NCBI GenBank assembly: GCA_037013495.1
Contig: CM072812.1
Span: 69,819,340-69,883,339 of the forward strand
Direction: 5' to 3'
From: Hippophae tibetana
Taxonomy: Eukaryota; Streptophyta; Magnoliopsida; Rosales; Elaeagnaceae
DNA: 64,000 bases
Shown one piece after another: positions 56,923-64,000 of the stretch (positions are counted from its first letter, which is position 1; each line of letters begins with the position of its first letter). The translations under genes and the position numbers were made by a program. A model generated the notes under the pieces. The model saw only the letters and a program-made list of their open reading frames with translations, searched no databases and had not been told where the DNA came from.

Positions 56923-57375
56923 ATGTCAGTCGGATTCGGAAAATGCAGTAAGATCCGCCATATTGTGAGGCTCCGACAAATGCTCCGAAAGTGGCGTAAC
57001 AAAGCCCGCATCTCAGCGAATCGCATACCATCGGATGTTCCTGCCGGACATGTGGCCGTCTGTGTGGGAACCAGTTGCAGGAGATTTGTTGTGCGCGCAT
57101 CGTACTTGAATCATCCCTTCTTTAAGAAGCTTTTAATCCAAGCAGAAGAAGAGTTCGGCTTCACAAATCATGGCCCCTTAGCTATCCCATGCGACGAGTC
57201 TTTGTTCGAAGAAGTTCTAAGGTATATTTCCAGATCCGAATCGGGTAACTCGACTCGATTTGTTAATTTGGAGGACGTTCAGGGATACTGCCATGTTGGC
57301 TTAAGGAACAATCTCGATTTCTGTCCCGACTCCCGACCATTGCTTCACGGCTTTGCTGAGAAGACTATTTGGTAG
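56923..57375 (+). CDS. SAUR family auxin-responsive protein (SAUR52/53-like)
   Basis: An intronless 150-residue gene, intact from ATG (A at -3) to TAG. SAUR proteins are small regulators; family members inhibit PP2C.D phosphatases, keep plasma-membrane H+-ATPases active and promote cell expansion. The N-terminal part is basic (SKIRHIVRLRQMLRKWRNKAR). The SAUR domain runs from about residue 38 to 106, with VPAGHVAVCVG, RRFVVRASYLNHPFFKKLL, EEFGF and GPLAIPCDESLFEEVL blocks. The C-terminal extension ending SRPLLHGFAEKTIW is typical of the SAUR52/53-type subgroup, here with N-terminal residues SVGFGKCS in place of the shorter usual start. It is the only convincing host gene in the window and is much more GC-rich than its flanks. 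Confidence 0.96.
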   Translation: MSVGFGKCSKIRHIVRLRQMLRKWRNKARISANRIPSDVPAGHVAVCVGTSCRRFVVRASYLNHPFFKKLLIQAEEEFGFTNHGPLAIPCDESLFEEVLRYISRSESGNSTRFVNLEDVQGYCHVGLRNNLDFCPDSRPLLHGFAEKTIW

Positions 57376-59050
57376 GTTTTCTATATCAAAATCGATCAAA
57401 GGGAAATAAAAATGGTGAAAACAAAATGCTTCGCTTCTGACACTGTTGTGACTCACTCCGAGTTAGTTCGCTTGAATGTGAAGGAAGGCATAATTTGTAG
57501 AGTACGAGAAATGTACAAAGCATCAGAGGTGAGTTCACATTTGACTCGGAGGAGTTAAATTGAGTTGAGTAATGCTAGATAATTGGGGAGTAGTTTTTTT
57601 TTATTTTATTTTTTTATTTTAAATTTTCGAAAAATTATTTGGGTGATGGGTTCTGAGTTGCTGAACTGAGTGACTGAGTTCGTATCATGTAAAACTCCGA
57701 TTAATGCTTTGGAGATGGCCAGTGTGTGGGCGAGTTTCCACCGAGTCGTCCCGATTCTGAATTGGAGTATTGGCAAAATTTGGAACTCTAGAAGCAGAGA
57801 GTCGAACAAATGAAAGAAGAACATTTGATAATTATGATTTGAGTTACTCAAAAAATTAAATTAAAATTATGTGATTACTTGATTGATTGATGGAAAGTTG
57901 TAGAGAAGTTACTGTTCATGCTTGATACCAATTCTTCAAACCTTGCTGACATATTCAAATTTAGAGTTAAATAAAGCAAAGCTTACATGACCTGGTGTTA
58001 ATGATTGATTGTTTGAAACACTAATAATACTTTCTTTTACAACTCATATCTATATTATTTATTAATATTATATGTTTTTTTTTCAGCTTTAAAATATGTT
58101 TCAATTTTTGTTTTTGATTAAATTAAAGATATTAAAATGCGTTCAATCATGCTATAACCGTTGTTGGACTTGTAATGGTCTCCAAACCATTTCATTATCT
58201 CCTAATGATTAAGCGCCGCTTAATAATAAATAAATTTGTATACATGTTTAAATCTAAGGTAAGATTATTAACCTACTTTATTTTATTATTTTTATAATTT
58301 ATTTATTATTAAAAATATTTTTTTTTATTTTTAATATATTTATTATAAATATTTTAACAATTTTTAAATTAATAATAATAAGGTGTGAAAACAATAAAAT
58401 AGGGTATGGTAACTCCACCCTTAAATTTATGATATGTATGTTATATCTTAAAATAACTTTAAAATAAAAAAAATATTAATCATTTTTTTTTGTAATTAAA
58501 AAAATATACTCTTTTTTTTTTTTAATAATTTACCATATAATACACCGCAATTAATGTCAATGAATTTACTCTCCCTATTCCTACTTTAGTTATTTGCCCT
58601 GTTTTTCCCTTATAATTGATCTGTTATTGTTTTTTTTTCCTTCAGAATTTTTTATATGATATGCTTCTCGCTATGTTAGGTACCTTAGATGTATTATAGT
58701 TAATGTATCATTACCGTTTTATACTATTAAAAAACTTCATTTTAATATTTTAAAACTAAGTAATTGTATCCCTTTTAATAATTTCGAATAGTAATTACTA
58801 CATGTTAAATTAATTATGGGCATTTGAAAGAATTCAAGAAAAAAAAGACAATAACAAAATAATAAATTTATTCGCTAATAAAATTATTAATAATTAAATT
58901 TGTGTACTAACTTTATATAATAATAATTAAAATAGTTTAAATTTTTAATTTGTTTTATAATTATCAGAGTTTTGTTTTATTCTTTATGTAGAATCTTGAC
59001 ACCATTAAACAAATTAAAACAATTAACGCTTAATTACAAGTTAATGTAAG
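57376..59050. other. SAUR 3' flank and AT-rich DNA
   Basis: The first 150 bp are moderately GC-rich and probably the 3' UTR. A GGAAGGCATAATTTGTAGAG stretch at 57,483-57,502 vaguely resembles the DST instability element of SAUR mRNAs but lacks its ATAGAT core. The rest is AT-rich with poly-T runs and no gene. Confidence 0.45.
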
Positions 59051-59289
59051 TTCTATGATGTGTATATATTATTACACTTCTACGAGGATTGAGCTAAAGA
59101 ATGAACTAACGCATCAATCAATGTAAGCGTGAATTTTTTTGGGTTCAATCCTAGACACTTAACACCAATCCTAATGATAAAAAAGAAACCAATGCACAAG
59201 TGTAGGTTCAATTTATAGCCTGGCCTTAGAACTCTGGGACAAATAAATCCTTGTATAAATTGCAAGAGTAATTAGGACTCTCCTAGAAA

Positions 59290-59900
59290 TTGGCAATGCA
59301 ACCCTTAACGGTGAGTTAGGCCAATATGTCGGAGTTTTGATAGATATAGATTTGACTCATAAGTTAGAGGAACAAGTAATGGTGGAAGCGTTAATATCTT
59401 TGTTGGTCTTACTATGAAAATATATCTGACTTCTATAACTTATGCTCTTTTGTGGGTCATATCACTTATAATGTCAAAAATGTTAATACTTTTGGAGAAA
59501 AGCCCAGGAACATAGCCTACTAAGCCTCAACACAAACTTGCCACTAATAAATTTATAAGCCAAAAGTAACCGATGTCTCCAATGAAATTTCAATAAGTAA
59601 TGCTTTCACTGTACTTTATACTTTGGGTATTGATGCTCCCTCATCAAGAATTTCTCTCATGATACCACTCCCATATGTCTGGCCTTACTCGTGGACTACA
59701 TGGTTCTTACAACTCTACCAATGATTATATCCATTACTTTACCATCAACTGATATAGATCCTTTGGCCTCTAATACTTTGTTCTCTACTATATAATTATC
59801 TCACCTCCCGACACATAAATATGTTTTTGAAACTGGTAATATGCATGCAACGGTTATTGATATCTCTGTTATTGTATTAGGTAGATCCAACATTACCACT
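59290..59900 (+). pseudogene. LINE ORF1 remnant (DUF4283/zinc-knuckle protein side)
   Basis: Readable pattern LGQYVGVLIDIDLTHKLEEQVMVE, the segment that in intact plant L1 ORF1 proteins precedes a FCSHCKxxGH zinc knuckle; the knuckle is reduced to LFCGSYH here (about 59,447-59,467). ORF1 proteins bind the element RNA. The rest of the ORF to 59,900 is too broken to outline. Confidence 0.6.
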
Positions 59901-60171
59901 ATTGGAGCCTAATGACTCTCATGCTGGCTTTCTAACACCTCTTACCATTCACAGGTTTAGTTTTCCTACTCTTAGCTTTCTACCGCAATCATCTATCTTA
60001 TTGACTGGGCTTAGTGAACATATGCAACAAATAGCATATTATAAATTGATTGATGTTAGGAATGGAGGCTAGAAATGAATAACAGATAAAAACTGGCATA
60101 TCAAATCCCTAAGGCCACATCTTCGAGTAGTGAGATACACCCTTTCCATAGGGGCCTTTGATAACAACTTT

Positions 60172-60690
60172 TTATGATAGTCCTATATTGGAATTGTAGA
60201 GGTATTTACAATCTAAATACCTAGACCACCCTACAAAATCTTCGTAAAAAGGAAAGACTTGATTTTGATGTATAGCAGAACCAATGAAAAATCTGAACTC
60301 TTTGGATGATCATTTTTATGAAACCTTGGTTATTCCTTCATTGCTTTTAACTCCACGTTAGAAAGTAAGCTTTGGTTTTTTCTACTCCCTCGATTATTTT
60401 ACAACATCAACAACATATATCAATTACCTACACTGTAGATACCAATATTCATCTCTTAACTTTTGTTTTTAGTCAAAGAACTTACGTTAAATAGAAGGGG
60501 ACTCCTTAGGTCTATTTTAGACTTTCAATCCTCTTGGTTAGTGATTGGATATTTTAATGCTATTTTGGATCTCATGAATCTACGGGCTCATCTCGTAGTA
60601 TTATTTCTATTGAAAAGTTTGTTGATATGGTCTCTTTTTGTAATTTTGTCAAAATTGATACCAAATGGACATACTATAATTGATTAAATA
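60172..60690 (+). pseudogene. LINE apurinic-like endonuclease remnant
   Basis: Starts MIVLYWNCRGIYN, the standard beginning of plant L1 ORF2 endonuclease, followed by LQNLRKKERLDFDV. After stops, SSWLVIGYFNAIL (intact: GDFN) is found at 60,530-60,570, with the catalytic Asp altered, and a WTYYN block at about 60,667-60,681. It is interrupted there by foreign DNA. It would nick target DNA in a live element. Confidence 0.72.
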
Positions 60691-60699
60691 AACTTATAT

Positions 60700-61425
60700 T
60701 TGTATGATTTTATCATATTTTTATATAAATTTTTCTTTTAAGAATTACAGGTATTTTTATTATTTTTCAAGTATTTTCATTCAAAAATCATTTCAAGACT
60801 CGAAGAAAAATACTAGAGGTAATACATCACAAATATGTTGAGAAAAATGAGAAAAGTCAAAAAATGTAAAAATTGGACAAAATGGGTCAAAACGGTCAAA
60901 AATGTTGAGTCTTACCCGTAGTTAGTTTGTCGAAATGCGTCCAAAATCAATTTTTGATATATTTTCTCACTTTTTAGCATTTTCTTGTAAAAATGATCCC
61001 AAAAATCACACATTTCTCTCTCTTTCTTTCTAAGTTTTTAATTTTTTTTGTTTTAAAGTTCTTCTCTTTTGAGAAGAACTAGTTATGCTTTGTAGATTTC
61101 TAGATTTTGATTCAATAAATACAAATGCAAATTCATTTGAAGGTTTTTCAGAAATGAAATTAACATCAAAGTTCTATAAGGTTTCTTTTGAGGTATAATT
61201 TTAAATGAATTCTTTACAGTTATTTTTATGTTTTATTCTTATATGTTATATTTAATTTTTCTATGATTAAATTTAACATGGCTGGCTGTTTGTAAATATG
61301 ATATAATGATAAAGTTGTTTTGCTTGTAAAATATTAAGTAGGTAAAACATTTCTATAAAATAACTTGATTTTGTTTTTATTCAAGATTTTATATTAAAGA
61401 TGTTAAAGAGAAATATATTATTTTT
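60700..61425. mobile_element. unassigned insert in the LINE, LTR-like
   Basis: This 0.7-kb piece separates two parts of LINE ORF2 and does not encode LINE protein. It contains GGGTCAAAACGGTCAAAA and a pyrimidine run followed by TTGAGAAGAACTAG. Its composition resembles an LTR or leader, but neither a target duplication nor matching ends were established. Confidence 0.4.
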
Positions 61426-61429
61426 CAAC

Positions 61430-62840
61430 TTCCACGACCTAGGTAGGTATGTGGGACCTGAGTTGTCTTGGTTTCATGGTATATAGATTGAGCATCATGG
61501 TTTCATGAATTTAGTACACAACATATGGTTGAAACCTATTCGGGCTAGTCTAGTCGGAGTGATCATTAATAAGCTTAAGGTGCTTATGTCGACTCTTAAG
61601 ATATAGAATAAAGAGGTCTTTGGTAATTTGGATCGTAATATTAAGAAATCTTATACCACTCTCACTGAATTGTAAAACCAATATGATGATAATTCTTTCT
61701 CTAAGGAACTTTTTAACTTGGAATCTAATGTACATGTTGATTTGGACAGATTTCCACATCAGTAGGATATCATCTTGTGAGAGAAGATTAAGCTAAAGTG
61801 GTTGAAGGGTGACGATAGAAATACTACATTTTTTCACTCGTTGCTTCGACATTTAAAGGCCCAAAAACCTTTAACCTTTTTGAAAATAAATAATGAAGTT
61901 ATACATGACCTAGAGGCTATAGCTACATATATTTTGGGCTATTATGAGCAAATTTTCTCTACCCTAATTGGTGATCCCTTGGACTCTGCTTTAATTAAGT
62001 CAGTTGTGCCTTTCTTGGTCACTGCTAAGGATAATGGAAATTTACTACACATATCGTCACCATAGGAGACTCATGCTATAGTTTTTAACATTGACCTCTT
62101 AAATGCTTCTGATCTAGATGGGTTTACGAGTAAATTCTATCAATAGTGTTAGGATATCATTGGTATAAATGTAACATGATCAATTCATGATTATTTTAGA
62201 ACGGATCGAATGCATATAGTACTAATTCTATATTTTCTAATACTTATCCCTAAAATCCTTTAAGAAACCACTATTGACTAGTAAAGGCTAATTTCTCTGT
62301 GGAACTTTATGTTCAAATTAATTATAAACATCATTATAAGATGATTGAAAGGAATTTTCTATCACATTCTCTCCTAAAATCAATTTGGATTCATCCATGG
62401 TCGCATCATTGGAGCTTGTATAACTGGTGCTTCAATGCAACATAACTTTCTAATCGACAGGATAATGTAACTCTCAAAATTAATATTTGTAAAGCTTTTG
62501 ATACTATGCATTGAGACTTTATCTTAAGGGTGATGCAATACTTTGGTTATGATGTCATATTCTTGGGTTGCATTGGAGATCTTTTTACCTCAACAAGAAT
62601 CTTGATCCTGATTAATAGCTTACCTAGAGAATTTTGTAAGCTCCAAGGGGTTTCGTCAAAAGGATCCTCTATTTCCTTTCTTATTTGTATTGTAGAAAAC
62701 GTTTTTAGAAGGTACGTTGGGCCCTTGCTGGATAATAAGCACTTTTGGCCAATTTTATCTCCCAAAGGCATTACGACACTGTCCCATTTTTATATGCTGA
62801 TGACTTACTTATCTTTGATTATGCCTTCTTATTAAACATC
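61430..62840 (+). pseudogene. LINE reverse transcriptase remnant
   Basis: After the linker (NKEVFGNLDRN-like, 61,605-61,640), the LKWLKGDDRNTTFFHSLLRHLKAQ block (61,795-61,865) opens an 87-codon ORF. Then come LNASDLDGFTSKFYQ (intact: APGPDGFTGKFY, about 62,100-62,145), LILIPKI, KINICKAFDTMH (about 62,475-62,515, intact DIRKAFDT) and SSKGSSISFLICIVENVF. The YADD catalytic box region near 62,795 reads YMLMTY in the open frame and YADD in another frame (TATGCTGATGAC). Several stops and shifts are present. Confidence 0.8.
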
Positions 62841-64000
62841 TAGGTTTCATATGAGGCTTTTCATTTATATAGTCATCTCTCGAGACAAGTGATAAACTTG
62901 GAAAATATTTCATTTACTTTGGTAAGTGTATGCTTTGGAGTAATATTTCTTTTTTCTACCCTATTTCTAGGATACACATTAGAGGAGCCTTCTCATCCTA
63001 TCTGAATGTCACCATATTTCAATGAGCTCTAAAGAAGCATTGGTTTTAAGGCTTGGTAGATAAAATTCGTGTAAAAATAGATGCATGGAAGGATTACACC
63101 CTCTCTTTAGTATGGCAGAAATGTTTGATCACTTCAATTATTTAGACCATGTTTCTATATTCTTTTTAAATATATAAATGGTTGAAGTTTTTTTTAGATA
63201 ACCTTATAAAAACCATCAATAATTTCTTTTAGTTAGGGAAAGTAAATAGACTTAAATTGGAATAGACTTAAATTGGTTCAAGTTTCTTAGAGACAATATT
63301 ATATCGCCCATTCGAGGAATGTGGTCTTGGTTTGTAGGATCTTGGTCCCTTAAATGAGGCCTTGTTAAGAAAGTTTGTCTAGCAGATTATCACAAGGAAC
63401 TCTATCATTACGCTTTACTTATGTAATCAGTATTTGAATTGAGGAAAAACTTCATGAAGTTGTTATGTTTTCTCTTCATTACTAGACTCTTTTGGAGGAG
63501 TTCGAGTGGTAAGTTTGCAGGAATTTCTCAGCATAATTTTGGACAGATAATTGGAAAGGTACTTCTCTATTTGAGAGGCTGATCAACCCTCTATGAATCC
63601 ACTGTTATGATCATTAGTAGGAGATTATTTGCATACTTATGTGAGGCATTTTTCTTAGTCTTTTGAGAACTATTACCTTGATATTTTGTTAGAGGTCCAC
63701 TGGATAGTTCCTTTGAAAGGTACAAATACCAAAATTTGGACGTATTCAATTAAATGAGTTGTAACTAGTAAGGTCAATGACTTCCTATGTATGATTAAGG
63801 AACATAAGAATTGGGAAAGTGTGATCTAGGCCCTTTTCATACCACCATCTCGATGATTCCCATTGATTTTCAGGCACATAAGAAGGGTCGTTCCTTCCCT
63901 TATCGATGCTTCCTTTATGGGTCAACCAAGTATTTCTCACCTTTTTATAAGTTGTCATTTTGTAGGTGCATTATAGGATCTATTATACTCCTTCTTAGGT

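Larger units (their letters stand above)
59200..64000 (+). mobile_element. L1-type LINE, decayed, continues past the window
   Basis: In plus-strand order: an ORF1-type block (about 59,290-59,470), an endonuclease start (about 60,172) and its continuation to 60,690, then an unrelated insert, an EN-RT linker and reverse transcriptase (61,430-62,840), and zf-RVT-like sequence at 63,540-63,760. All frames are repeatedly broken. The order, and the WNCRG and KWLKGDDRNT..FFH blocks, identify a plant L1 (non-LTR) element. The 3' end is outside the window. Confidence 0.82.

Noticed and set aside
56829-57100. Minus-strand ORFs over the SAUR gene
   Set aside because: Complementary shadows of a conserved plus-strand gene.

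Overview
This is plant nuclear DNA, most likely from a eudicot; the species cannot be named from the sequence. The evidence is the set of plant transposon lineages present (Ty1/copia with an initiator-tRNA-Met primer site, Ty3/gypsy, plant L1-type LINE, CACTA with TNP2-type transposase, hAT-like elements, an endogenous caulimovirid) and one intact plant SAUR gene. The window is very AT-rich. It is a transposon graveyard with one convincing host gene in 64 kb, at 56.9-57.4 kb. No tRNA, rRNA or CRISPR array was seen.

Layout. 1-507: 3' end of a Ty1/copia element (+). 508-3000: AT-rich, nothing recognisable. About 3.0-9.8 kb: decayed endogenous pararetrovirus (-), with movement-like, capsid-like, reverse transcriptase/RNase H and viroplasmin/transactivator-like remnants in viral order, interrupted by a 0.55-kb hAT-like insertion. 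10.9-12.8 kb: ruined CACTA TNP2 transposase (+). 15,326-20,927: complete young copia element (-), with matched 224-bp LTRs, AATTA target duplications, primer site and polypurine tract, but with three in-frame stops and one homopolymer frameshift. 22.96-24.6 kb: hAT-like non-autonomous element with a 35-bp minisatellite, bordered by a repeat whose inverted partner lies at 14.2 kb. 25.5-29.65 kb: old copia LTR relic and a second decayed copia (-).

30.4-42.9 kb: two CACTA elements of one family, apparently nested. The inner one (32,598-42,024) has matching termini and an ATA target duplication. It encodes, on the minus strand, a TNP2 transposase (Transposase_21, DUF4218 and DUF4216 parts), an En/Spm-type second protein, a DUF8039-like segment and a Ulp1/C48 cysteine-protease-like domain. 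It also carries a 148-bp-arm inverted repeat that could form a hairpin RNA, and a displaced second copy of one of its own coding segments among its subterminal repeats. The outer copy is internally deleted.

43.6-55.6 kb: decayed Ty3/gypsy element (+) with gag-protease remnants, an antisense ORF near its 3' LTR and two copies of an unrelated 1.5-kb LTR, the first flanked by a GTATA duplication. 56.8-57.4 kb: intronless SAUR gene with TATA box. 59.2-64.0 kb: decayed LINE (+) with ORF1, endonuclease, reverse transcriptase and zf-RVT remnants, running off the window.

The genes do not form a host pathway. Each transposon is a module of its own, and the window mainly records successive insertions, nesting and decay beside one auxin-response gene.
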